NCBI GenBank assembly: GCA_034670025.1
Contig: JAXMOE010000002.1
Coordinates: 434,001-498,000, forward strand
DNA from: PGYR01 sp034670025
Lineage (GTDB): Bacteria; Bacteroidota; Ignavibacteria; Kapaibacteriales; UBA2268
Direction: 5' to 3'
DNA length: 64,000 bases
This document shows, piece after piece, positions 34,280-43,595 of the stretch. Below the pieces are notes generated by a model. It was not told the DNA's origin. It saw only the letters and a list, made by a program, of their open reading frames with translations, and did not search any database. The translations under genes and the position numbers were made by a program. How positions within the stretch are numbered: the stretch's first letter is position 1; each line of letters opens with the position of its first letter.

Positions 34280-36898
34280 ATGAGTAAGGTAAAATCATAT
34301 TTAAAAAAGTTTTTTGGCTATTCTGAATTCAGACCGGGCCAAGAAGATATAATCGAATCCATAATAATGGGTGACGACACATTAGCTATTATGCCAACTG
34401 GTGGTGGTAAATCAATTTGTTACCAAATTCCTGCTTTGGCTATGGAAGGGACTTGTCTTGTTATCTCCCCACTTATTTCTTTGATGAAAGACCAAGTGGA
34501 TGTGTTAAAGAAGAAGAATATTCCTGCTGAAAGTGTCAATAGCTTAATGAGTGTACGTGAAGTCAATCAAGTATTAGAAAATGCTGTGAATGGCGAGTAC
34601 AAGATGCTCTATATTTCTCCCGAGAGATTACAAACCAAGAAGTTTGCAGAAATTATAGACTATATCGATATTTCTTTTATTGCTATTGATGAAGCTCATT
34701 GTATAAGTGAGTGGGGACATGATTTCCGTCCTGCTTATTTGAAAATTCCTGAAACTTTGGATAGCAATAGAGATTATCCTATTGCAGCGTTTACGGCTAC
34801 TGCAACCAACGAAGTTCAGGAAGACATAGTTAAGAATCTGGATTTGGTTGAACCAAATCGGTTTCTCAAAGGGTTCGACAGACCTAATCTGACTTATATA
34901 ACAAGGACTACGGAAGATAAAGCTCGCTCTTGTTTAGATATAATAAGGAGTAGCGGTAGTGGTTCTACGATTATTTATGCAGGAACAAGAAAAAGAGTAG
35001 AAGAGTTTTATGAAGCTCTGAGAATGAAAGACGTTAAGGTTGATATGTATCACGCTGGTCTTCCTGATGATTATAGAAATGAGACACAAGAAAAGTTTTT
35101 TAACGGAAAGATAAAAACTATTATAGCTACCAATGCTTTTGGTATGGGTATAGATAAGGAAGATGTGCGTAATGTTGTGCACGTTGATATGCCAGGCACT
35201 ATAGAGGCGTATTATCAAGAGGCAGGTAGAGCTGGACGTGATGGAAAACCATCGAATTGTATTTTGCTATACCACCCTGGCGATATTTCGCTACAAGAGT
35301 TTTTTATCGATGTATCTTATCCACCTGTGGAGCAAATCAAAAGAGTTTACACTACTTTGTACAAGAAAGCAGGCGTAGAAATGGGTGAGTATGCCACTGA
35401 AGCACTTGATGTAAGCTCTGCTTTGGTCGCAGCTTATCTGAGTATTAAGCAAAAGACAGTTTCTGCAGTTTTCAAATATCTTAGAAATCAAGGACTTATT
35501 TCTAACTCAAAATATTTCTCCAAGGCAACGATAAAATTTCTATCTGAAAGAGAAAATTTGATGGAGTATTATGAACATTTGCCTGAATGGCTAAAAGAGC
35601 CGACCGAAGCTATATTCAGGTCTGCGGATACTTCGACTAACACTACTTATCAAGCTATTGACCCTTTGAAAATTGCTCAAAAGCACGGGTTGGAAGCAGT
35701 TCACATTATAAAAGCAATCAACAAATTGGCTTTCGACGGTCTAATAGAATATAGTCCTGAAGCAAATAAATCTGGTATTTATCTGGTTAAAGAGCGAATG
35801 AGTTTCGATGATTTGCCTGTAGATTTCGATGAGCATGATAAAAAGCGAAAGTATGCGTTTCAGAAGTTAGAGATGATGAAAAACTACGCTGAAACGGATA
35901 CTTGTAAGCGTAACTACATCTTGGAATATTTCCAAGAAGAAGAAATGGAAGAAGTCTGCGGTAGGTGCTCTGCATGCCTTATACCCAATGCTGTCAAAAA
36001 ATTAAAAGATGAGAAGAAAGAGTTTATAAATATAAAAATTGTTGAATCTTTGCAAGAGATAGACAGCAAGTTTGGCAAGACAATTATAAGGCATTTCCTG
36101 TCGGGAAAATCTACTCAAAAAGTACAAAAATTTGAGTTAGAAAACCTAAATATGTTCGGTTGTTTGTCTGAATATACTGATGCCGAAGTCAAAGAGTATC
36201 TTGACTCTGCTATTACTAATAACTATGTTCAAGTTAGCAAAAACAGATTCCCAATACTGTCAGTTAGCGAAAAAGGGTATCAGTTAGTTGGTAAAAAACT
36301 CAAAGAGCAAGTAAGCCAGATTAAATCTGATCATAATTATTCCGAAGAACTTTTTGATAAACTAAAGCTAAACAGAAAAAAGTTGTCGATGGAGAAAAAA
36401 CGAAGCGAAGAGTCTATTATCAATGATGATATGCTGATGAAATTATCGTCTGACTCCCCTAAAAACATATTAGAATTAAGAAAGCTGAATGGCTATGACA
36501 TAGAATTTGTCAGAAACTATGGTGCTGACTTCGTTGCTTTGATTAATGACTATCACACTGGAAACGAAGAAGACGAGTCAATCGACAAGGTAACAGAAGT
36601 AACCAAACGGATAGTTGTGTTATTCCAAAAAAATCTGACAATAGAAGAAATTGCTGATAGATTAGACCTCACTGATAAAGCAGTGGTAAAGCATTTGAAA
36701 ACAGCTGTAAGGAACGAAATTGATGTAGATTTTAGTAATCATATTACCGAGTCGAGGTATGAAGAAATTCTTGATTTGGTCGAAGAAAACCCAGAAATAA
36801 CTACTTCGCAAGTAAGAGAAGAGTTGGGTCCAATAGTTGATTATAATTTGCTGAAAGTTGTGTTAGCTAAAGCAAAGAATGAATTAGAATATAACTGA
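34280..36898 (+). CDS. recQ: ATP-dependent DNA helicase RecQ, long form
   Basis: 3'-5' DNA helicase for recombination and fork repair. The 872-residue protein has motif 0 FRPGQEDII, Walker A MPTGGGKS (K44), DEAH box D137-H140 with the aromatic-rich loop after it (CISEWGHDFRP), and motifs V-VI (ATNAFGMGIDKEDVR, QEAGRAGRDG). The zinc-binding part has four cysteines (C at TDTCKRNY and CGRCSAC). It continues through a winged helix to a long tail with further helix-turn-helix-like blocks (LTIEEIADRLDLTDKAVVKHL and TTSQVREELG). RecQ is normally about 600-730 residues, so this is a long variant. Confidence 0.95.
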   Translation: MSKVKSYLKKFFGYSEFRPGQEDIIESIIMGDDTLAIMPTGGGKSICYQIPALAMEGTCLVISPLISLMKDQVDVLKKKNIPAESVNSLMSVREVNQVLENAVNGEYKMLYISPERLQTKKFAEIIDYIDISFIAIDEAHCISEWGHDFRPAYLKIPETLDSNRDYPIAAFTATATNEVQEDIVKNLDLVEPNRFLKGFDRPNLTYITRTTEDKARSCLDIIRSSGSGSTIIYAGTRKRVEEFYEALRMKDVKVDMYHAGLPDDYRNETQEKFFNGKIKTIIATNAFGMGIDKEDVRNVVHVDMPGTIEAYYQEAGRAGRDGKPSNCILLYHPGDISLQEFFIDVSYPPVEQIKRVYTTLYKKAGVEMGEYATEALDVSSALVAAYLSIKQKTVSAVFKYLRNQGLISNSKYFSKATIKFLSERENLMEYYEHLPEWLKEPTEAIFRSADTSTNTTYQAIDPLKIAQKHGLEAVHIIKAINKLAFDGLIEYSPEANKSGIYLVKERMSFDDLPVDFDEHDKKRKYAFQKLEMMKNYAETDTCKRNYILEYFQEEEMEEVCGRCSACLIPNAVKKLKDEKKEFINIKIVESLQEIDSKFGKTIIRHFLSGKSTQKVQKFELENLNMFGCLSEYTDAEVKEYLDSAITNNYVQVSKNRFPILSVSEKGYQLVGKKLKEQVSQIKSDHNYSEELFDKLKLNRKKLSMEKKRSEESIINDDMLMKLSSDSPKNILELRKLNGYDIEFVRNYGADFVALINDYHTGNEEDESIDKVTEVTKRIVVLFQKNLTIEEIADRLDLTDKAVVKHLKTAVRNEIDVDFSNHITESRYEEILDLVEENPEITTSQVREELGPIVDYNLLKVVLAKAKNELEYN

Positions 36899-36916
36899 TA
36901 TTTTGGCTAATTTTGA

Positions 36917-36938
36917 AGTTTAATTGCGTAATTAAACT
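36917..36938. other. Palindrome upstream of the 36947 gene
   Basis: AGTTTAATT-gcgt-AATTAAACT, perfect 9-bp arms, ends eight bases before the start codon at 36947. There is no T tract. It could be an operator or an mRNA hairpin controlling translation. Confidence 0.35.
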
Positions 36939-36946
36939 AAAGAACA

Positions 36947-37501
36947 ATGAAGAAAAAGACAGAAGAAATAGACGACGATTTTATTTATGAAGAAGAACAA
37001 TCACTCAGACAATGGTATGTTTGGTTTGTTCTTCTTTTGGCATTTTTCCTATCCGTAGCATTTAGTATAACTAGTTTGTTGAACTATATGGACGGCACTG
37101 CAGGTGCGGCTTCCTACATAGTTCTTAGTGCATTATTTATGTTTATTTCGCTATTTTTTATTATCTCCACAGCTGGATCGAAGCTGAAAGTTAAAGCTAG
37201 CGAAGATGCACTCTATTTCCAGTGGTCTCCACTCAATAATAAGTATAATAAAGTTTATTGGCAGAATATAAAATCCATTTCTCTTATTGAATACAAAAGT
37301 TTTGGCTACGGTATGAGGATAAGTGAAAAGTATGGTAGTATCTATAATGCTTTTGGTGGTTATGGTATAAACTTGGAGACAAGGGGCGGCAACAAATTCT
37401 TAGTTGGAACTGCTAAGCCAAAGGACATTGAAGAGATTTTAGTTGGTAAACACGATGAGTACTTCTTTAAGTATGAAAATAATATAGAGAAAAAGAAATG
37501 A
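36947..37501 (+). CDS. Small membrane protein with PH-like C-terminal domain
   Basis: Protein of 184 residues. Two transmembrane helices lie at about 22-45 and 55-80 (WYVWFVLLLAFFLSVAFSI and the following segment). After them comes a soluble beta-rich domain (LKVKASEDALYFQWSPL...IKSISLIEYKSFGYGMRIS) with the pattern of bacterial PH-like domains. The function is unknown. The 3' end overlaps pheS by four bases (ATGA), so expression is coupled to pheS, but no link to translation is apparent. Confidence 0.75.
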   Translation: MKKKTEEIDDDFIYEEEQSLRQWYVWFVLLLAFFLSVAFSITSLLNYMDGTAGAASYIVLSALFMFISLFFIISTAGSKLKVKASEDALYFQWSPLNNKYNKVYWQNIKSISLIEYKSFGYGMRISEKYGSIYNAFGGYGINLETRGGNKFLVGTAKPKDIEEILVGKHDEYFFKYENNIEKKK

Positions 37502-38484
37502 TTGAAGATATAAAAAAAACCAAATTCGAGATAGAAAATACGCTCGCTGAAGTTGAAAATTTGGAGCAGTTAGAAGAATACAGATTAGAATATTTGGTTA
37601 AAAAAGGTAAGATTCAAGCATTTTTTGGTAAGATGCGTGAGCTATCGAACGAGGAGAAAAGAGAAGTAGGGAAGGAGCTAAACATAGTAAGCAAATTCGC
37701 AGAAAGTGAGTACAAAAGATTAAAGCAAGAGTTAGAAGATAAGGCAATTACCAGTTCAGACATTGATTTGACTCTTCCTGGTGTGAAGCAATTTGTTGGT
37801 AGCGAACACCCAGTAAGACAAACAATATCGCAGATGATCGAGATATTCACTAAGATGGGATTCTCTGTGGCAGAAGGCCCAGAAGCCGAAGACGATTATC
37901 ATAACTTCGATGCTCTTAACTTTCCTCCCAATCACCCAGCTCGCGATATGCAGGATACTTTTTTCCTTGACAATAAGCACCAAACTACTGTGCTAAGAAC
38001 TCATACTTCACCTGTTCAGATAAGAATGATGGAGAATATAGAGCCGCCAATCAGAGCAATTATGCCTGGGCGTGTTTATAGAAATGAGACATTGGATTCC
38101 ACTCACTTGGCTGAATTTCATCAGATTGAGGGACTTTACATAGACAAGAATGTAACTATGGCAGAGCTGAAGGCGACTATGATGCACTTTGCGAGAGTGA
38201 TGTACGGCGATGATATTGAATTCAGATTCCGAGCTTCTTTTTTCCCATTCACAGAGCCAAGTGCAGAGTTAGATATACGCACTAAGCACTCGAACAAATG
38301 GATGGAAATAGTTGGTTGCGGTATGGTGCACCCTAATGTGTTGAAAGCAGGCGGAGTTGACCCAGAAGAATACACTGGCTACGCTTTTGGTTTTGGGGTA
38401 GAGCGAATAACTATGGCAAAGACTCAGTTGGACGACATACGTAAGCTATATGAAAATGATGTTAGGGTATTAACACAGTTCTAA
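37498..38484 (+). CDS. pheS: Phenylalanine-tRNA ligase alpha subunit
   Basis: Class II aminoacyl-tRNA synthetase alpha chain of 328 residues, charging tRNA-Phe together with PheT. The N-terminal coiled coil covers residues 1-85. Class II motif 2 is visible in GRVYRNETLDSTHLAEFHQIEGLYI and motif 3 in YAFGFGVERITM. The phenylalanine pocket region SFFPFTEPSAELDI is normal. pheT is not adjacent; the convergent speA gene follows, so the beta subunit must be elsewhere. Confidence 0.97.
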   Translation: MIEDIKKTKFEIENTLAEVENLEQLEEYRLEYLVKKGKIQAFFGKMRELSNEEKREVGKELNIVSKFAESEYKRLKQELEDKAITSSDIDLTLPGVKQFVGSEHPVRQTISQMIEIFTKMGFSVAEGPEAEDDYHNFDALNFPPNHPARDMQDTFFLDNKHQTTVLRTHTSPVQIRMMENIEPPIRAIMPGRVYRNETLDSTHLAEFHQIEGLYIDKNVTMAELKATMMHFARVMYGDDIEFRFRASFFPFTEPSAELDIRTKHSNKWMEIVGCGMVHPNVLKAGGVDPEEYTGYAFGFGVERITMAKTQLDDIRKLYENDVRVLTQF

Positions 38485-38503
38485 TTGACTCAAAAAGATA
38501 TAC

Positions 38504-40390
38504 TCATTCCAAATATGTATAACCGTACAATCCAGATTTATAAATAGATAGTAGCTCTTTGCCTTGGTTTGGAGCTATTGTTTTATCTTTCACTTTCGTT
38601 GCTACTCTCGATTCCATAGTGCGGACTAATTTTTTGTGGGAGAATTGGACAAATTCTAACACTTCGGAAACTCTTTCTCCATCAATCATTTCTTCTATTT
38701 TGTACCCCTTTTTTCCAGACCTAACATGAACTGTATTTGTGTCCCCAAACAAGTTATGCATATCACCTAGAATTTCTTGGTAAGCACCAACTAAGAATGC
38801 TCCAAGGTAATACGTATCATCAATTTTCAAGCTGTGTAACGGTAATGTACTAGTGTGGTGTCCATCGCCTATGAAGTGGTCTATTTTGCCATCAGAATCG
38901 CAAGTGATGTCTTCTAATGTGCCCCTACAATCTGGCTTTTCATCTAATCTATGGATTGGGATAATAGGGAATAGCTGGTCTATAGCCCAAGAGTCAGGTA
39001 GCGATTGGAAAATAGAGAAATTACAGAAGTACTTGTCTGCTAGCATATTAGTTAAGTTTTCGTACTCCGATGGTACACGCTTCATATTTGAACATATTTC
39101 GTGAACTTTTCTGGCAATTGACCAGAAAAGTCGCTCTACTTCTGCTCTTATCTTTAGTTCCAAATGCCCTAAGCTAAATAACTCTAACGCTTCTTGCCTA
39201 ATCTGTTGAGCATCGTGCCATGGCTCTAACATACTGGTTCGCTTTATGTTATTGTGTATTGTTACTAACTCACGAACCAAATCACTATCTGCAAAAATTT
39301 CAGGGAAATCGTCGCCAAAGTGTGGGGGAGAAGTCTTCTCCAACACGTCAAATATTAGCACTGAGTGATGTGCAGTAATTGCTCTACCAGATTCTGTAAT
39401 TAGGTTCGGATGAGGCAAATCATACTTGTTGCAAACGTGTGCAAGTGAGTAAACTGCATCGTTTACGTACTCTTGTATTGAGTAGTTTATTGAACTGGAA
39501 TTGCTCGACTTTGTGCCGTCGTAGTCCACACCGAGTCCGCCTCCAATATCAACATTCTTGATATTGCAGCCCAACTTAATCAATTCTACGTAGAAGTGAG
39601 ACACCTCTCGTAGGGCACTTTTTATCTTTCTGATTTTTGTTATTTGGCTACCCAAGTGGAAGTGAATCAGGTTAATGCACTGAATCATTTTCCTTTCTTT
39701 AGCATAGTCCACGGCTGCCAATAGTTCAGCGGCATTGAGCCCAAATTTGCTCTTATCGCCACCAGAACCTTCCCACTTACCACTACCAGATGTTGCTAAC
39801 TTAATTCTGATGCCTATGTTTGGAGTTACTTTTAGACGTTCTGCCACGTCAATTATCAGCTTAAGCTCATTCATTTTTTCGACCACAAGGAATATATTAT
39901 TCCCCAGCTTTTGTGCTAAAAGTGCCAGCTCGATAAAGCTTTCGTCTTTGTAGCCATTACAAACTATAGGTGCACCTTCGGGAACCATAGCCAAGACGGC
40001 GTGGAGTTCGGGTTTAGAGCCAGCTTCTAACCCAACATTTCGCTCTTTGATTGAGTTCATTATTTCCTTTACAACTGGCTGCATTTGGTTGACTTTAATT
40101 GGGTAAATCAGTGTGCAATCTCCTTCAAACTTATATTCTTCCGAAGCGTTTTGGAAACAATCGAAAATGGTAGATATTCGGTGCTCTATTATCTCTGGGA
40201 AACGAAGTAGCACAGGGGTGGTAAAGTCCTTGATTGATAGCTCATCAATTACTTCTTTTATATCGATTGGCTTGTTTTTCTCATTCACAGAGAACAGTAT
40301 ATTGCCATCCGCTCCGATAGTGAAATAGTCCTTGCCCCAACCATTGATATTATATAACTCTTCCGAATCTTCTATTGTCCATTTCTGCAT
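38504..40390 (-). CDS. speA: Biosynthetic arginine decarboxylase
   Basis: PLP enzyme of the alanine-racemase-like fold that makes agmatine from arginine, the first step to putrescine and spermidine. The 628-residue length is standard. The PLP-binding lysine is K99 in YPIKVNQ. HFHLGSQI and DIGGGLGVDYDG hold the cofactor phosphate region and VRSGKKGYKIEEMI lies near the end. It is a single gene, convergent with pheS; agmatine-processing genes are not in the window. Confidence 0.96.
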   Translation of the reverse strand: MQKWTIEDSEELYNINGWGKDYFTIGADGNILFSVNEKNKPIDIKEVIDELSIKDFTTPVLLRFPEIIEHRISTIFDCFQNASEEYKFEGDCTLIYPIKVNQMQPVVKEIMNSIKERNVGLEAGSKPELHAVLAMVPEGAPIVCNGYKDESFIELALLAQKLGNNIFLVVEKMNELKLIIDVAERLKVTPNIGIRIKLATSGSGKWEGSGGDKSKFGLNAAELLAAVDYAKERKMIQCINLIHFHLGSQITKIRKIKSALREVSHFYVELIKLGCNIKNVDIGGGLGVDYDGTKSSNSSSINYSIQEYVNDAVYSLAHVCNKYDLPHPNLITESGRAITAHHSVLIFDVLEKTSPPHFGDDFPEIFADSDLVRELVTIHNNIKRTSMLEPWHDAQQIRQEALELFSLGHLELKIRAEVERLFWSIARKVHEICSNMKRVPSEYENLTNMLADKYFCNFSIFQSLPDSWAIDQLFPIIPIHRLDEKPDCRGTLEDITCDSDGKIDHFIGDGHHTSTLPLHSLKIDDTYYLGAFLVGAYQEILGDMHNLFGDTNTVHVRSGKKGYKIEEMIDGERVSEVLEFVQFSHKKLVRTMESRVATKVKDKTIAPNQGKELLSIYKSGLYGYTYLE

Positions 40391-40500
40391 TTGTTTTTGC
40401 TCTGATATGATTTTTATTTTTCTACACTTTACAACTCAAATATAAGGAATAAATTGTATATTGTTAGAATTTAAAAGTGACTAAAGACCCTTTTATTGGT

Positions 40501-40935
40501 CACACTATAGTCCTTCGGTTATATTTCGGCTTCGTCCAATGAACACAGTTGACCTCCACTGCGTGTGGAGCCAACGGAATTGGTGGAGGTGAAAAATTTC
40601 CATCTTTTTAAAGAGGGGTGGCAACGCCATGGCGTTGACGGGGTGTTCGAGATGTATGCACCTCGGCTTCGCTCTGTGTAAACAATACGTCTCTAATTTG
40701 CTGACTAATTCCTCCTCAGTCAGAATCAAGTTTCTGCCAGCTCCTCCAAAGGAGCATAAGAGTTGTGGCGATGTTTTGAATATGTCTCTACCGTTGTGTA
40801 CATTTCGGCTTTGCTCAATAACCAGCGACTGTAATAGGAAAGAACGAGACACCTATTAATATGATATTATACTGCCGTTGGCTTTAGCCAACGGGTAAAT
40901 GAAGAGCTACAGGGGAGTGGCTTTAGCCACATATA
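40501..40935. repeat. Repeat-rich non-coding stretch with REP-like palindromes
   Basis: The 583 bases between speA and the next gene hold no convincing gene. They contain patchwork motifs often found between genes in Bacteroidota: CGGCTTCG/CGGCTTTGCTC repeats (near 40527, 40662 and 40806), palindrome AACGCCATGGCGTT (40623-40636), a CTCCTC...GGAG block (40707-40760), and two REP-like hairpins CCGTTGGC-ttta-GCCAACGG (40875-40894) and GTGGC-ttta-GCCAC (40917-40930). The base composition is richer in G and C than the neighbours. A decayed mobile or REP element is the likely origin. Confidence 0.6.
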
Positions 40936-40959
40936 ATTTTAATTATCCCAGAAAATAAT

Positions 40960-40967
40960 TATATTTG
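40960..40967 (+). promoter_or_regulatory. Possible -7 element giving a leaderless transcript
   Basis: TATATTTG matches TAnnTTTG and ends six bases before the ATG at 40974. If used, transcription would start at or next to the start codon. Confidence 0.35.
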
Positions 40968-40973
40968 TTCATT

Positions 40974-41438
40974 ATGAATGAATTTCCGCAACAAATATCA
41001 AAAGCAATCAAGCTGATTATACTATCTCTAATTGTTCTAAGTTGTACTAACCAAGATGTAGCAACAAGCGAACTGAAAGAAGGCAAGTATGCCTGGAAAG
41101 AACAAAGCAAATTAGCTATGGCTCTGAATGAGTTAGTCTATGGGCGTGGTACGATTATTGGTGATACACTGACCTTGAAAGATAGTATTAATTTCCATTC
41201 TATTTCTTGTGGTAACTTCGGCTATGGTAAGTATGAGATTGATGGGGATTCGCTCTATCTTAACTATGATAGTACTGGCAAAAGGTATGACAGCTCTATG
41301 TTCTACGAAAAGTACACAGAAGTATATTATATCGAGGACAGTAATACTGTAACAAATGAATTTAGAGTGAAAGAATCATTGGATAGCGATGAAAGCCGAA
41401 AAGTTATGTCCAGATTGCATTATATAGGAGATGAGTGA
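40974..41438 (+). CDS. Small unrecognised lipoprotein
   Basis: The ATG at 40974 starts a 154-residue protein with a lipoprotein signal (LIVLSC, lipidated C24). A TTG at 40965 would add three residues. The mature part is acidic and looks like a small beta-rich domain: GTIIGDTLTLKDS, GYGKYEIDGDSLYLNYDSTGKRYDSS, then TEVYYIEDSNTVT. I do not recognise the family; the strand pattern resembles the lipocalin-like small lipoproteins of Bacteroidota. It is isolated between two repeat-rich gaps. Confidence 0.75.
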   Translation: MNEFPQQISKAIKLIILSLIVLSCTNQDVATSELKEGKYAWKEQSKLAMALNELVYGRGTIIGDTLTLKDSINFHSISCGNFGYGKYEIDGDSLYLNYDSTGKRYDSSMFYEKYTEVYYIEDSNTVTNEFRVKESLDSDESRKVMSRLHYIGDE

Positions 41439-41560
41439 GTGAAGCACTCTGTCACTCAGGAGATGCTAACAATCCGAAAAGTCAAAGCAACAAATAAATA
41501 GTATTTTTACCTGGATCCTTCGCTTCACTCAGGATGACAAGAGTCAAGGTTGCTGTTTTT
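41433..41560. repeat. Intergenic repeat fragments
   Basis: The gap before mreB holds GAGTG...CACTC (41435-41455 region) and a GGATCCTTCGCTTCACTC-AGGATGAC block (41513-41537). The latter is a phrase found in many unrelated bacterial genomes as an intergenic repeat. No gene is seen in this gap. Confidence 0.5.
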
Positions 41561-41661
41561 TTTGCCAACTATGAATTATCCCTCAACAACTTCCCCACAT
41601 TTTTTTCAAACAAATAGGTTTAGTCCACAGAATTTCATTATTTTATGAAGCTCAAAATAAG

Positions 41662-41669
41662 TATATTTG
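41662..41669 (+). promoter_or_regulatory. Possible -7 element for mreBCD
   Basis: TATATTTG matches TAnnTTTG, 38 bases before the mreB start. The -33 position (TATT) is weak. Confidence 0.4.
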
Positions 41670-41706
41670 TAAAATCACCGTAACACAAAAATTAGAATCC
41701 GATTTA

Positions 41707-42732
41707 ATGTCATTTTTCAACGTATTTTCAAACGATGTAGCAATTGATCTCGGCACTGCTAACACTCTTATCTGGATGAAAGGTAAAGGGATAGTTTTGG
41801 ACGAGCCAACTATTGTTGCTTTCGATAGACAAACCAAAAAAATTATAGCTATTGGCAACGACGCACAGTCAATGGTAGGTAAAACTCACAAGGATATTAA
41901 GATTATCCGACCACTTCGCGATGGGGTTATTGCTGACTTCGAAATCACCGAGGGTATGCTCCGTGCATTCATTCGTAAGGTCTCGAATACTTGGCAACCA
42001 GCTCGTAGAGTTGTGGTAGCCGTTCCTTCTGGTATCACTGAAGTGGAAAAGCGAACAGTCCGCGATAGTTGCGAACACGCTGGTGCTAAGGAAGTCCACC
42101 TGATTGCTGAGCCAATGGCAAGTGCAATAGGTATTGGACTAAACGTACACGAGCCAGTTGGTAATATGATTGTCGATATTGGTGGTGGTACTACCGAGAT
42201 TGCGGTTATCGCTCTTTCTGGTATCGTTACTGCCGAGTCAATCAAGCACGCTGGGGATGAGATGACAAGCTCTGTTTCTCACTACTTCCGTTTCAAACAT
42301 AATATTTTGATAGGTGAAAGAACGGCCGAAATGATTAAGTGTAATGTCGGTTCTGCCATGCCTTTGGAAGATGAAATTGAGATAGAAGTGAAGGGTAGAG
42401 ATGTTGTGAGCGGTATTCCTAAGATGATTAGCGTTACTTCTCTTGATATCCGCAAGGCATTGGAAGATTCTGTGAACAAGATAGTGAATGGAGTGCTGAG
42501 ACTTTTGGAAAAGACTCCACCCGAGCTTTCTGCCGATATTTTTGACCGTGGTATTATGCTAAGTGGTGGCGGTGCTATGCTCAAAGGATTAGGCGAAAAG
42601 ATTACGAAGGAGACTAATTTGCCAGTCCATATAGCCGAAGAGCCGCTAATAGCAGTAGTTATAGGCACGGGTAAAGCATTAGAAAACTTGAGTGATTACT
42701 CTTCCGTATTGATAAAAAGAAATAGTTACTAA
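41707..42732 (+). CDS. mreB: Rod shape-determining protein MreB
   Basis: Bacterial actin of 341 residues that forms membrane-bound filaments guiding the elongation machinery. Motifs are phosphate 1 AIDLGTANTLIW, connect 1 EPMASAIGIGL, phosphate 2 VDIGGGTTEIAVIAL and the adenosine motif GIMLSGGGAMLKGL. It leads the mreB-mreC-mreD group with gaps of 14 and 0 bases, so the cell is probably rod-shaped. Confidence 0.98.
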   Translation: MSFFNVFSNDVAIDLGTANTLIWMKGKGIVLDEPTIVAFDRQTKKIIAIGNDAQSMVGKTHKDIKIIRPLRDGVIADFEITEGMLRAFIRKVSNTWQPARRVVVAVPSGITEVEKRTVRDSCEHAGAKEVHLIAEPMASAIGIGLNVHEPVGNMIVDIGGGTTEIAVIALSGIVTAESIKHAGDEMTSSVSHYFRFKHNILIGERTAEMIKCNVGSAMPLEDEIEIEVKGRDVVSGIPKMISVTSLDIRKALEDSVNKIVNGVLRLLEKTPPELSADIFDRGIMLSGGGAMLKGLGEKITKETNLPVHIAEEPLIAVVIGTGKALENLSDYSSVLIKRNSY

Positions 42733-42746
42733 ATCATATATTTGCC

Positions 42747-43595
42747 ATGCTGCAGCTTCTAAATCTAATTGTAAGGTTCAAAGACTATGCCGCAGTTACC
42801 CTACTTTGTGTCATTAGTCTTTCCCTCATTTCTATGGGCGATGTGTCCAAGATTGGTGGATACAGGGCGTTCGTAGTTGGGTCTATTGGCTGGTTGGAAG
42901 AAGCATTCTCATGGGTACCAAATCCTGATGCACTCAAGACGGAGAACAGAGCTGTCCGAGAACTGAATCTATATCTATCTTCGGAGTTAATCAAATCACA
43001 AAAAGCACAAACAGAAAACGAAAAGCTAAGGGGCTTACTTGCATTCAAAGAAACAGTGGAAGCTCCACTCATTTCTGCTGAAGTCGTTGGTAAATCTACT
43101 ATTGAGCTGCGTGAGTACATCACTATCAACAAAGGTGAGGGTAGCGGAATAGAGCGAGGAATGGCTGTCCGTACCGATGCTGGGATTGCTGGCATTGTCG
43201 TAGTTGTGGAAGATAATTATTCCTTGATTGAAACTATTAACAATCGCCAAGTAAAAATTTCTGCAAAAAATATTAGAACTGGTACTGATGGTATTTTGGT
43301 TTGGAGTGGCGATAAGTATTTCTTTATGCAAAACATACCAAAATCATTCGACGTAAAGCCAGGCGATGAGCTGATTACTTCTAATTATAGTATGAAATAT
43401 CCGCCACAAGTACCCATTGGTAGGGTGCTCAAAGTGGAGGACGATAAATCAACTTTGTTCCATAAGATTTATGTTGAGCCGTATGTGTCATTTGCTACAT
43501 TGGAGCAAGTGTTTGTAATTCAACACGTTAATGACCCAGAAAGATTGGCGTTGATAGAAGAATTGGAAGACAGATTGAAGGCATTAAAAAAATAG
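42747..43595 (+). CDS. mreC: Rod shape-determining protein MreC
   Basis: Inner-membrane-anchored periplasmic protein of 282 residues that joins MreB, MreD and the PBP2-RodA synthase. One transmembrane helix (about 12-32) is followed by a coiled coil (about 60-90, ELIKSQKAQTENEKLRGLL) and the beta-barrel core with EYITINKGEGSGIERGMAV and GDELITSNYSMKYPPQVPIGRVLKV. It directly abuts mreD. Confidence 0.93.
   Translation: MLQLLNLIVRFKDYAAVTLLCVISLSLISMGDVSKIGGYRAFVVGSIGWLEEAFSWVPNPDALKTENRAVRELNLYLSSELIKSQKAQTENEKLRGLLAFKETVEAPLISAEVVGKSTIELREYITINKGEGSGIERGMAVRTDAGIAGIVVVVEDNYSLIETINNRQVKISAKNIRTGTDGILVWSGDKYFFMQNIPKSFDVKPGDELITSNYSMKYPPQVPIGRVLKVEDDKSTLFHKIYVEPYVSFATLEQVFVIQHVNDPERLALIEELEDRLKALKK

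Noticed and set aside
40505..40852. Minus-strand reading frame of 115 codons in the speA-downstream gap
   Set aside because: It is made of repeat motifs, has no domain or signal, and uses codons unlike its neighbours. It reads as translated repeat sequence.
40875..40930. CRISPR-like short repeats
   Set aside because: Only two hairpins of different length, no regular spacing and no cas genes; REP-like elements explain them better.
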